Shown here: positions 9,901 to 17,179 of the stretch, piece after piece
Layout of the letters: every line of letters starts with the position of its first letter
Position numbering within the stretch: position 1 is the first letter of the stretch
Source of the DNA: Clostridiales bacterium
GTDB lineage: Bacteria; Bacillota; Clostridia; Monoglobales; Monoglobaceae
Direction: 5' to 3'
Assembly: GCA_019419865.1 (NCBI GenBank)
Contig: JAHZIG010000003.1
Location: forward strand, 113,852-177,851
DNA length: 64,000 nucleotides
The notes under the pieces: generated by a model
Database searches by the model: none
Told to the model about the DNA's origin: nothing
Seen by the model: the letters and a program-made list of their open reading frames with translations, nothing else
Translations under genes and position numbers: made by a program

Positions 9901-10539
9901 CCGGAGCTGGCGGCGATACCCGTGAAAATGTCGGTAAGCGAGGTCAAGAGCATAGCGGCGCCCGAGTCGGAGTACGTTCCGGTCATAAAGCCGATAGGAG
10001 ACGCGTCTTTTAGGTCGGCGGACGAGATCGATTCCAAATCGAGGGGTAGCATAACCCATTACGTCATACAGCATATCGATATTCACAGGACGGATACCTT
10101 GGAGGAGATAGAGAAACAGCTTGACGAGATGATCCAAAATGGTATAATTAATAGTAAGCAGAGGAGCGTTGTGAGCTCGAAATCCATATATTCGTTTTAC
10201 GGATCGGGGCTCGGTAAGCGCCTTAAGAAAGCGGAAAGGGTGGAGAACGAGTTTAAGTTCTACGTCAGGATCAAGGCTACGGAGATATACCCTGAACTGG
10301 ATACGGACGCGCCGCTGCTTCTTCAGGGGATCGCCGATTGTTTCTTCTTCGAGGAGGACGGCATAGTTTTGATAGATTATAAGACGGATAACGTAAGCAG
10401 ATACGACGTTAAGAAGCGGTCGAAGGTCTACAGCCGGCAGATCGAGTATTATTCGCGGGGGATCTCGGAGATATTCGACATTCCCGTAAAAGAGAAATAT
10501 CTATATTTTCTCGAGCCGTCGGCGGCCGTTAGCATGTAA
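6907..10539 (+). CDS. addA: ATP-dependent helicase/nuclease subunit AddA
   Basis: 1210 residues, the usual size for AddA (about 1200-1250). N-terminal UvrD-type helicase: TEKQLEAI Q-motif-like start, Walker A in AAAGSGKTAVLVERV (about residues 25-40), then LTFTEAAASEMK, HSFCKKMI, helicase motif II VDEYQDTN, GDLKQSIYKFR, and motif VI region LLYVAATRAKEKL. The C-terminal RecB-type nuclease shows G-I-A-D-C near residue 1140 and IDYKTDN around 1156-1162, the D/K catalytic pair. Known role: with AddB it processes double-strand DNA ends for RecA-dependent repair. Here AddB is not encoded next to it in the window, which is unusual for Firmicutes. Confidence 0.93.
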   Translation: MGVNWTEKQLEAINAKGENILVSAAAGSGKTAVLVERVIRKITDPENPVPIDRLLVLTFTEAAASEMKQKITAALEKEMKKDPENKFLKEQIMKAGAADISNVHSFCKKMISNNVFSAAGDSDGSIPTDFSIIPETENEILLKDALDDVLERYYSKIDDLPSFRGLVLGYGGVKSDGNLRDTALGLYKFINSMASPKRWLRDAVDIYKEVSVRGGFSGTKAERLILGEIRKTARELLECYDYIERIVDDNFEKDRPHHAFFAEERLGFEHLYSAAEKGIGEFMDAVRELKFKSRLPGIKKDDDYHVKEAQEQIKFYRDIAKKRFSEEFGKYKTIGIGELEDRYIKTYPLVKTLKNIVLTLRRRHIRLKREKGYLDFSDLEHEFINLISDKDGNPTRTALKLREKYEEILVDEYQDTNNIQDTIFKLLSRGNNIFMVGDLKQSIYKFRNASPKLFAEKYERYGKGDGGRLIRLTNNFRSRKTVVDTVNGVFEKLMSKRTCDTEYGEDERLVFSAGYLGEDTADCRTELLLTDCDPKNYEAEKYSGYDKYMFEAETVARRIYDMVNVEKTRVYDKETGEKRRIKYGDISILMRSVGAAAPVFEQIFEDYGIPVRSEKGRGYLDSVEVMTVMNFLRIIDNPLQDIPLIAVMRSPIFAFTPDALAEIRIGKRNGNFYYAVVEAAENGMERAAEFLDVLNKLRDEAEYMGIDEIVWKIVNDLNYGAIASAAPGGEQAAANLKLLFERAAEFERGSMSGLFNFMKYIDGIKDEADLTPAKLLGEDINAVNIVTIHKSKGLEYPVVFVANMDTSVADKAQIVWHEDLGIGLDYVDPSLRVRYPGLMKALIKAQKKRENTAEEMRLLYVAATRAKEKLIFSARKLSRGNGWEKAVYAPDGALSPVFINRYCTLRDWTLPALARHKDAGGLKNTLSFDVADDKNMDFAFEFKYVNHETEPLEYETVKAEENRENVSKQDAEAADKSGGESRGLPEELRERLEYRYPTPELAAIPVKMSVSEVKSIAAPESEYVPVIKPIGDASFRSADEIDSKSRGSITHYVIQHIDIHRTDTLEEIEKQLDEMIQNGIINSKQRSVVSSKSIYSFYGSGLGKRLKKAERVENEFKFYVRIKATEIYPELDTDAPLLLQGIADCFFFEEDGIVLIDYKTDNVSRYDVKKRSKVYSRQIEYYSRGISEIFDIPVKEKYLYFLEPSAAVSM

Positions 10540-10593
10540 GCTTCGGCGGCGGGCTTGGCTTATACCGACGCATATGCAAACAGGGGGTTCTAA

Positions 10594-11724
10594 GTGAAAG
10601 GATTGATTTTTTCAATAACGGCGGGTCAGGGACATAACCAGACGGCGAAGGTGTTATGCGATAATTTTAACCTGACCGAGGACAAGGACGGCAATAAGAT
10701 AGAATGTAAATATATGGACGTATACGAATATATTAATCCAATGCTGTCCGAGACGATAAACAACATATATTTAATGTCCACCAAAGCGATCCCGAAGATC
10801 TACGGGGGCGCGTACAGGATAGCCGAAATGCGCTCGGGACAGACGGATATCGGCGTAAAAGGACTTCAGCGCTTGACGAATTCGGCGCTTGCAAGGAAAC
10901 TGATAGATCTGCTCAAAGACGAAGATCCGGATTTTATCGTCTGCACGCATATATTCGCCGCGCTCTTGGTCACTTATATCAAGAGCAAGCACGACCTGCG
11001 CGCGAAAACCGTTGGGGTAGTGACCGACTTTACGATCCATCCGTACTGGGAGGATTCGGAGCTCGACTACTATGTGATAGCCAGCGAGGTTCTGATAATC
11101 CAAGGTATGAAAAAGGGATTTCCTGAATCCAAGTTTCTGCCGATCGGGATACCGATAAGTCCCAAATTTGAAAAGAAAATGAACAAACAAGAGGCCAGGG
11201 AGCGGCTCGGGATCGAGGACAAGCCGACTATTTTGGTCATGAGCGGGAGCATGGGTTACGGCAATATAGAAAAAGAGATAGTTCAGCTCGATAAACTGGA
11301 TCTGGATTTTCAGATAGCGGTAATTTGCGGCAATAATAAAAAGATGAAAGAGAAGATCGACAGGCTGAAACTCAGTAAAAGGATCTATAGCTTTGGATAT
11401 GTGGACAACGTGGACGTATTTATGGACGCGTGCGACTGTATGATAACCAAGCCGGGCGGACTCACGACCAGCGAGGCGCTCGCCAAAAAGATACCGCTTA
11501 TCATAAACAATCCCATTCCGGGACAGGAGGACAGAAACGTAGAGTTTTTATTAAACGCCGGGGTCGCGGTGAAGGCGAGCAAGACCTTCCCGCTCGACGA
11601 GGCGGTGTACGAGATGCTTATAAACAACGAGCGCAGGATCCTTTGCAAGCAGGCGGCGAGATTTTTGGGCAAGCCGCGCTCGACAAGGGATCTCATTGAG
11701 TTTGTTAAGCAAATTTGCGGATAA
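10594..11724 (+). CDS. MGDG-synthase/UgtP-like glycolipid glycosyltransferase
   Basis: 376 residues from GTG 10594. The N-terminus (FSITAGQGHNQTAKVL) is the GxGHx2A-type loop of the MurG/monogalactosyldiacylglycerol synthase group, and the C-terminal half carries VMSGSMGYGNIEKE and the donor-binding MITKPGGLTTSEALAKKIPL segment. The family transfers glucose or galactose from UDP-sugar to diacylglycerol at the inner membrane face, giving membrane glycolipids and the anchor of lipoteichoic acid; it can also include MurG-like enzymes. The gene ends in a strong terminator at 11748-11776. The exact sugar is not readable. Confidence 0.82.
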   Translation: MKGLIFSITAGQGHNQTAKVLCDNFNLTEDKDGNKIECKYMDVYEYINPMLSETINNIYLMSTKAIPKIYGGAYRIAEMRSGQTDIGVKGLQRLTNSALARKLIDLLKDEDPDFIVCTHIFAALLVTYIKSKHDLRAKTVGVVTDFTIHPYWEDSELDYYVIASEVLIIQGMKKGFPESKFLPIGIPISPKFEKKMNKQEARERLGIEDKPTILVMSGSMGYGNIEKEIVQLDKLDLDFQIAVICGNNKKMKEKIDRLKLSKRIYSFGYVDNVDVFMDACDCMITKPGGLTTSEALAKKIPLIINNPIPGQEDRNVEFLLNAGVAVKASKTFPLDEAVYEMLINNERRILCKQAARFLGKPRSTRDLIEFVKQICG

Positions 11725-11747
11725 TTTCGCGTATATTTTGAGATTCG

Positions 11748-11776
11748 ACGGGATTTGCGCTGCAATCCCGTTTTTT
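11748..11776 (+). terminator. rho-independent terminator
   Basis: ACGGGATT (11748-11755) pairs with AATCCCGT (11764-11771) around an 8-base loop, followed directly by a run of T. It closes the envelope group. Confidence 0.85.
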
Positions 11777-11967
11777 ATTTGGTCGCCGAGGGCTATTTTG
11801 TCTATAAAATGTATATGAAAACGTGGATATTTTATCTAAAACGCCATCTTTAAATTTGTGAAAAAGTGTGTTATGATTATTATAAAATAGTATAATTAGT
11901 TTTTTGTTCTTTTTAAATTTACGAAATTCAAGTTATATAAAATATATTCAATTGGAGGCTCCTTAAT

Positions 11968-14622
11968 ATGGTAAAAGGGTTGCGTTTGGGTTTTGCCGCG
12001 GCGTTGACGGCGGCGTTGGTTTTGGAAAGTCTTTTTACATTTTCTGCACTTGCGGCTGAGGAAGAGGTTTATGTTGAGACGGAGCTTACGGAATCGGGGT
12101 ATTCGGACGAATACTTGGAATATTTGGAGAATAAGGACGAATACGGCGAGATAGTTCCCGCGCCGTTCGAGCTTAGCGTATCCTACGACGATTCGGCGAC
12201 GCTTGCTGAGGATTTTCCCGAAAGGTATAACTCGGCCGAAAGTATAAGCGGCGCGCCCGCTGTGCGCGATCAGGGATTCGACGGCGACTGCTGGGCGTTT
12301 TCGTCGCTCGGCGCGCTGGAATTTCAGCTTGCAATGGAAGGCGCGGGGGATTATTCTGAGATCGGAGCTTATCAAAAAGACGACGAGACTGCGGCGGATA
12401 CGCCGTCCGAATATCATATGGCGTCGGCGCTGAATACGAGCGCGGACGAGAGCGCCGCGCATGAGACGTTTAAGCTCGAAAGCGGCGGAAATAATAATAT
12501 GACCGAGGCTTATCTGCTCGGAGGCGACGGTCCGGTCGCGGTATCCGAATTCGACGAGGCGGCGTACGACGCATATAACGAATCGGGAAGAGCGGACTAT
12601 TCTGCGCTGAGAGACGCGAAGCGGATGGATATCCCCTATGCGTCGTCGGTCCGGATAACCGAGTCCGACGACACGACCGGCAGAGCGGTACCGCTGATGG
12701 ACGAGAGTATGACGGTGTATTACGGTATAAATTGGCGGATGAACGAGGACGTAGTAGACGCGCTTAAGAGTGCGGTTTTAGAGTACGGCGCCGTATCGGT
12801 CAACTATTATTCTTACGAGGCGGCTCAGATAGGTCAGACGGCAGATTATACGGATTTTTATAACGAGGATACGGCCGCGTATTGTTATAGAATAAGCAAC
12901 GATCCGTCAAAGAGAGATTTGTTCAGGGTTCGAGTAATAAGCTACAGCGACGGAACTAAGGAGGTAGTCGTTGAAAATAATCTATCCCCGAACCACGCGG
13001 TCACGCTCGTCGGTTGGGACGATAATTATCCGGCGTCGAACTTCAATCCGGAAAACCGTCCTGCGGGCGACGGAGCCTGGATCGTCAAGAACAGCTGGGG
13101 AGAAGCTTGGGGAGAAGACGGATACGAATATATATCATATTACGACAGCAACTTCGGAATGGGAGCTTCGGCGTACGATATATCCGGGCTTGAAGCCGGC
13201 GAGGCGGATAATATAGCCCAGTACGATCCGCTTGGATATACCGGGGGCGTTACGCTTAGCGTCAACGAACGAATAGGCCGGACGTATACGGCGAACAGAT
13301 ATTCGACCCGGTCGGGCGGAACCGAATACGTCAAAGCCGTGGCTTTGGCGGTCAACAGCGACGCCGAGATCAGCGTGATGATAGACGACGGCGCGGAGGA
13401 TGAAAGCGGCGCTCAGACGGAAACGCCGAATATTACCGATGAAAAGTCGTTTGAGGCGGCGGCGCTTATCGACGCGAACGGAAACGAGACGGAGACCGTC
13501 GGCTTTGAAAACAGCGGATATTATGTGATAGAGCTTAGCGAGCCTGTTGAAGTAAACGGATATTACGACGTTTATATCAGATACGCTTTGGCGGACGGCT
13601 CGGCGCTGTCGATTCCCGTAAGCAGAAGCGTCGACGGCTACGCGGACGTAGATCTTCAGATGGGAGCGAGCTATTGGATCAGGTCTTACTTCATAATGGA
13701 TAACAAAAACGGCGCCGCGAGCATGACCGGTTTCGGTTGGAGCGACCTTGCAGAGAGCAATAACGCGATGTTATGTATAAAAGCGTACGCCGAAAACGCG
13801 TCCGAAGGCTCGGATAACGTAAGCTTAATAAAGGAGCCTGCTGAAAACGGGAGTTTTACATTGACAAACGAAAGCGGAGCCGAGATTTCGGAAATACCAG
13901 CCGGAAGCAGAGCGTATATTACGCCGCGGGCAGACGGGGGTTATGAGCTGAGCTCTCTTGAATATTCGGTAGACGGCGGCGAATATGCGGCTATAGAGCC
14001 GGTGGACGGAGTATATTTTCTGGATATTCCCGCCGGCGCTCAGAGTATAAGCGTAAGGTCGGAGTTCGCTCCGATCGAATACAGCGTAACTATTGAACAA
14101 ATCGAGGGCGCCTCGGTCGGCTTATACAGCGATGCGAATATGACGCCGCTCGATATTGGGGAGAAGATCCCTTACGGAACTCGGATATATTACGAGGTCT
14201 TAGCAGAAAACGGCTATGAGATATATGACCTGCTTATAAACGGAAAGAGCGCGAGCTTCAGCGGCTTAAATAGTTTTATTGTAGTTTCTGACATGACGAT
14301 AGAGTCTAAAGCGTCGCAAATAGAGATAGTTAACGACGAAGATACTAAGACTATCACAGTAGAGCTTTCGGGCGAGGCCGAGGAGTATCAAAATCCGACC
14401 GTCTATGCGGGCGTATACAGAAAGTCCGAGGACGGAGCGGAGTTTTTGGCAGGGATAATTGAGACCGAGGTCGAATACGACGAGGCGGCCGGAGCGTTCA
14501 AGCCGGTCAATATCAGCTACGGCGATATCGTCCGCGAGGGCGACGAGCTCAGGCTGTTCGTCTGGGATCAGGAGCGGCTGAGACCGTATATGAATTCCCG
14601 CGACGGCGTTTTAAACGAGTAA
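11968..14622 (+). CDS. secreted papain-like (C1A) cysteine protease with lectin-like domain
   Basis: 884 residues; GGAGG upstream of ATG 11968. A signal peptide spans about residues 1-29 (cleavage after SALA). The C1A peptidase domain follows: catalytic Cys108 in QGFDGDCWAFS, His343 in NHAVTLVGWD and Asn375 in IVKNSWGEAWG. After it comes a lectin-like beta domain often found in clostridial C1A proteases (to about residue 610), an InlB-B-repeat-like region (about 615-770) and a C-terminal module ending LRLFVWDQERLRP that resembles the C-termini of the GH2 and GH43 proteins in this window. Probably exported and kept at the surface, degrading proteins. No inhibitor or partner gene is adjacent. 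Confidence 0.87.
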   Translation: MVKGLRLGFAAALTAALVLESLFTFSALAAEEEVYVETELTESGYSDEYLEYLENKDEYGEIVPAPFELSVSYDDSATLAEDFPERYNSAESISGAPAVRDQGFDGDCWAFSSLGALEFQLAMEGAGDYSEIGAYQKDDETAADTPSEYHMASALNTSADESAAHETFKLESGGNNNMTEAYLLGGDGPVAVSEFDEAAYDAYNESGRADYSALRDAKRMDIPYASSVRITESDDTTGRAVPLMDESMTVYYGINWRMNEDVVDALKSAVLEYGAVSVNYYSYEAAQIGQTADYTDFYNEDTAAYCYRISNDPSKRDLFRVRVISYSDGTKEVVVENNLSPNHAVTLVGWDDNYPASNFNPENRPAGDGAWIVKNSWGEAWGEDGYEYISYYDSNFGMGASAYDISGLEAGEADNIAQYDPLGYTGGVTLSVNERIGRTYTANRYSTRSGGTEYVKAVALAVNSDAEISVMIDDGAEDESGAQTETPNITDEKSFEAAALIDANGNETETVGFENSGYYVIELSEPVEVNGYYDVYIRYALADGSALSIPVSRSVDGYADVDLQMGASYWIRSYFIMDNKNGAASMTGFGWSDLAESNNAMLCIKAYAENASEGSDNVSLIKEPAENGSFTLTNESGAEISEIPAGSRAYITPRADGGYELSSLEYSVDGGEYAAIEPVDGVYFLDIPAGAQSISVRSEFAPIEYSVTIEQIEGASVGLYSDANMTPLDIGEKIPYGTRIYYEVLAENGYEIYDLLINGKSASFSGLNSFIVVSDMTIESKASQIEIVNDEDTKTITVELSGEAEEYQNPTVYAGVYRKSEDGAEFLAGIIETEVEYDEAAGAFKPVNISYGDIVREGDELRLFVWDQERLRPYMNSRDGVLNE

Positions 14623-14649
14623 CGCGGGATATGAATTGAATAATTTGAG

Positions 14650-14686
14650 TCGGACTTGTATGTTTGTATGCAAGCCCGATTTTTTT
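14650..14686 (+). terminator. rho-independent terminator after the protease gene
   Basis: TCGGACTTG (14650-14658) pairs with CAAGCCCGA (14671-14679) with one mismatch, then seven T. Confidence 0.8.
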
Positions 14687-14732
14687 GAGTATTCTCGAAA
14701 CAATTTTGTGTAATATTATTTTATTTGATATG

Positions 14733-14761
14733 TTGACTTTCTAATATAATCCTGATATAAT
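14733..14761 (+). promoter_or_regulatory. promoter of the marR-ABC exporter operon
   Basis: TTGACT (14733-14738), 17-base spacer ending in an extended TGA, TATAAT (14756-14761). Near-consensus. Transcript start expected near 14768, giving a leader of about 180 bases. Confidence 0.8.
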
Positions 14762-14763
14762 AA

Positions 14764-14800
14764 TTAAGCGGATAACAATTAAGCGCATGATAGTTAAGCG
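14764..14800 (+). repeat. three direct TTAAGCG repeats at 15-base spacing
   Basis: TTAAGCG occurs at 14764-14770, 14779-14785 and 14794-14800, exactly 15 bases apart, straddling the predicted transcript start. Candidate regulator binding array. Confidence 0.6.
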
Positions 14801-14850
14801 TGTAACATAAATTTAATATTTATTTAATGCGTTATTAAACAATATGGGGG

Positions 14851-14876
14851 ATTCCTGTCATAATTATGATAGGATT
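14851..14876 (+). promoter_or_regulatory. near-perfect palindrome in the marR leader, likely operator
   Basis: A 26-base palindrome with two mismatched pairs; its core TCATAATTATGA (14858-14869) is perfect and is flanked by CCT and AGG. Size and symmetry fit a MarR-dimer operator; assignment is inference. Confidence 0.55.
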
Positions 14877-14950
14877 TAATTATTTTTGGATAAAAACAGA
14901 ATATTGGTTAGCGAAAACACAAGAAATTATGGGATAGAGAGGTGAAAAAG

Positions 14951-15409
14951 GTGAATCCATACATGGATATAATGCGGAGGATGGATAAACTTCATATTAT
15001 GCGCAGAAACATGATTGCGGCCGACTTGGGGAGCGATCAGGTACAGTTTAGTCAAATGCCGATCATTCGATATGTTAAGAAGAATGAAAACTGCACTCAA
15101 ATTGAGATTTCGGACGCTCTAAACGTAAGTCCGGCGTCGGTGGCGCTGTCCACGAAGCGGCTGGAGAAGGCCGGCGTTATCAAAAAGACGGTGGATCCGA
15201 ATAATCTTCGCTGTAAGAGGATAAATCTTACCGAGCTTGGAGAAAAGATAATAGAAGATACAAGACAGAGTTTCGATTCGGCCGATATAAAGATCTTTGG
15301 AAGCTTGACGGACGAAGAGCGCGAGGATCTGTGCCGCATACTCGATAAGATATTGGATAATTTAGAGCAGGAACTGATCGAACATCAAGAGCTGTCAAAA
15401 AATATTTAA
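14951..15409 (+). CDS. MarR-family transcriptional regulator
   Basis: 152 residues from GTG 14951, chosen because AGAGG lies about nine bases upstream; a GTG at 14942 overlaps that ribosome binding site. The winged helix is visible: ENCTQIEISDALNVSPASVALSTKRLEKAGVIKKTVDPNNLRCKRINLTELG, here cited by its ends at about residues 39-95, with the D-x-R-like wing (DPNNLRCK). N- and C-terminal helices would form the dimer interface. It sits 38 bases before an ABC exporter pair, the usual arrangement for a MarR protein that represses a drug or peptide exporter and itself. Inducer unknown. Confidence 0.88.
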   Translation: MNPYMDIMRRMDKLHIMRRNMIAADLGSDQVQFSQMPIIRYVKKNENCTQIEISDALNVSPASVALSTKRLEKAGVIKKTVDPNNLRCKRINLTELGEKIIEDTRQSFDSADIKIFGSLTDEEREDLCRILDKILDNLEQELIEHQELSKNI

Positions 15410-15447
15410 TATATTATAAAACATCATTAAAGCAAGGAGGAGAATGA

Positions 15448-17178
15448 ATGATAAAGCAATTGGTATCATGTATGTCCGCCAAGGACAAAAAGTATTCTAT
15501 TGCGTCACCGCTTTTGATCGTCGGCGAGGTCGTTATGGAGACGACTATACCGATGATCATGGCGAATTTAGTCGACGTGGGCATCGCCAATCAGGATATG
15601 GGATATGTGCTCAGAACCGGCGGACTTATGGTCTTAATGGCGTTTTTATCCCTGATGTTCGGAGCGGGAGCCGCAAGAACCGCCGCCGTCGCCGCGACGG
15701 GCTTCGCCGCGAATATCAGAAAGGCGCTGTTTTATAAGATACAGGACTTTTCATTTTTTAACGTCGATAAATTCAGCACGGGTTCTTTGGTCACGAGGCT
15801 GACTACCGACGTCACAAACATTCAGAACGCGGCGCAGATGATCCTCAGAATGTGCGTCCGCGCGCCGATAATGTTTATCATGGCGCTTATTATGGCGGTT
15901 AGCATCAACGCGGAGCTGGCGTTGATCTTCGTCGTAGCGATCCCGATCCTGGGCGTTACGGTGATCGTTATTTCTAAAAAGGCCATATCAAAATTCAGGA
16001 TCATGCTCGACAAGATCGACGGAATGAACAACAGGGTAAAGGAGAACCTGTCCGCGATACGCGTCGTCAAAGCGTTTGTCCGCGAGGACTACGAGGACGA
16101 GAAGTTTAAGGAATCGGCGGGCGGCGTAATGGATACGCAGAAAGCGGCCGAGAAGCTTATAATCACCAACATGCCGATAATGCAGCTCGTCATATATTCG
16201 TGTATAGTCGCGATACTGTGGTTCGGCGGCAACATGATAATCGTCGGCGACATGCAGACCGGTCAGCTTATAAGCTTTATTACATATGTGACGCAGATCC
16301 TTATGGCGCTGATGATGGTTTCGATGATATTCATCATGCTGGTAAATTCAAAGGCGTCCGGCGACAGAATTGTTGAAGTCATGAACGAGGAGATAGATAT
16401 AACCGACGATAAAGGCGACGAGTATCTAAGACTCGAAGACGGCTCGGTAAGATTCGAGAACGTGGCTTTCAGCTATCATAAGGATATTTCGAGCTGCGCG
16501 CTCAGGTACGTAAATCTGGATATAAAATCCGGAGAGACCGTAGGCATCATAGGCGGTACCGGTTCGTCCAAGTCGTCTCTGGTACAGCTAATACCGAGGC
16601 TCTACGACGTAACCGACGGTTCGGTCATAGTCGGCGGCCACGACGTGCGCAGGTATAAGATCAAGAACCTCAGAGACGAGGTCGCGATGGTTCTTCAGAA
16701 GAACGTGCTGTTTAGCGGAACGATAAAGGATAACCTTAAGTGGGGCAATGAGAACGCGACGGATCAGGAGATAATCGAGGCCTGTAAGGCGGCTCAGGCG
16801 CACGACTTCATTATGTCGTTCCCGGATAAATACGATACTATGCTCGGTCAGGGCGGCGTTAACGTATCCGGCGGTCAGAAGCAGAGAATATGTATAGCGA
16901 GAGCTTTGCTTAAAAAGCCGAGAATAATCATCTTGGACGACAGTACGAGCGCGGTCGATACCGCGACCGACAAGAAGATCCGCGAGGCGTTCGCAAGAGA
17001 GCTTAAGGATACGACGACGATAATAATAGCGCAGCGCGTGACGTCGATAATGGACGCGGATAAGATAGTCGTAATGGATAACGGACGAATCAACGCGGTC
17101 GGAACGCACGACGAGCTGCTTGAGACTAACGAGATCTATAGAGAAGTTTATGAATCGCAGCAGAAAGGAGTTGAATAA
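15448..17178 (+). CDS. ABC exporter half-transporter with degenerate ATP site
   Basis: 576 residues: a six-helix type IV membrane domain (about 10-310) then a nucleotide-binding domain. AAGGAGG precedes ATG 15448. Walker A reads GGTGSSKSSL (Ser for the usual Gly), signature VSGGQKQR is intact, Walker B is IIILDDSTSA with Asp in place of the catalytic Glu, and the switch His is Gln (AQRVTS). These are the changes known from the non-catalytic partner of heterodimeric exporters such as TM287/288 and BmrCD. It should pair with the next gene's product in the membrane to export drugs, peptides or lipids. Substrate unknown. Confidence 0.9.
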   Translation: MIKQLVSCMSAKDKKYSIASPLLIVGEVVMETTIPMIMANLVDVGIANQDMGYVLRTGGLMVLMAFLSLMFGAGAARTAAVAATGFAANIRKALFYKIQDFSFFNVDKFSTGSLVTRLTTDVTNIQNAAQMILRMCVRAPIMFIMALIMAVSINAELALIFVVAIPILGVTVIVISKKAISKFRIMLDKIDGMNNRVKENLSAIRVVKAFVREDYEDEKFKESAGGVMDTQKAAEKLIITNMPIMQLVIYSCIVAILWFGGNMIIVGDMQTGQLISFITYVTQILMALMMVSMIFIMLVNSKASGDRIVEVMNEEIDITDDKGDEYLRLEDGSVRFENVAFSYHKDISSCALRYVNLDIKSGETVGIIGGTGSSKSSLVQLIPRLYDVTDGSVIVGGHDVRRYKIKNLRDEVAMVLQKNVLFSGTIKDNLKWGNENATDQEIIEACKAAQAHDFIMSFPDKYDTMLGQGGVNVSGGQKQRICIARALLKKPRIIILDDSTSAVDTATDKKIREAFARELKDTTTIIIAQRVTSIMDADKIVVMDNGRINAVGTHDELLETNEIYREVYESQQKGVE

Positions 17179-17179
17179 T

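Noticed and set aside
14764..14800. TTAAGCG repeats as a CRISPR array
   Set aside because: Repeats of 7 bases with 8-base gaps are far too short; no cas genes in the window.
15444..15737. 97-codon frame starting four bases before the first ABC gene
   Set aside because: It shares the ribosome binding site with ATG 15448 but its translation is a basic shadow of the membrane domain.
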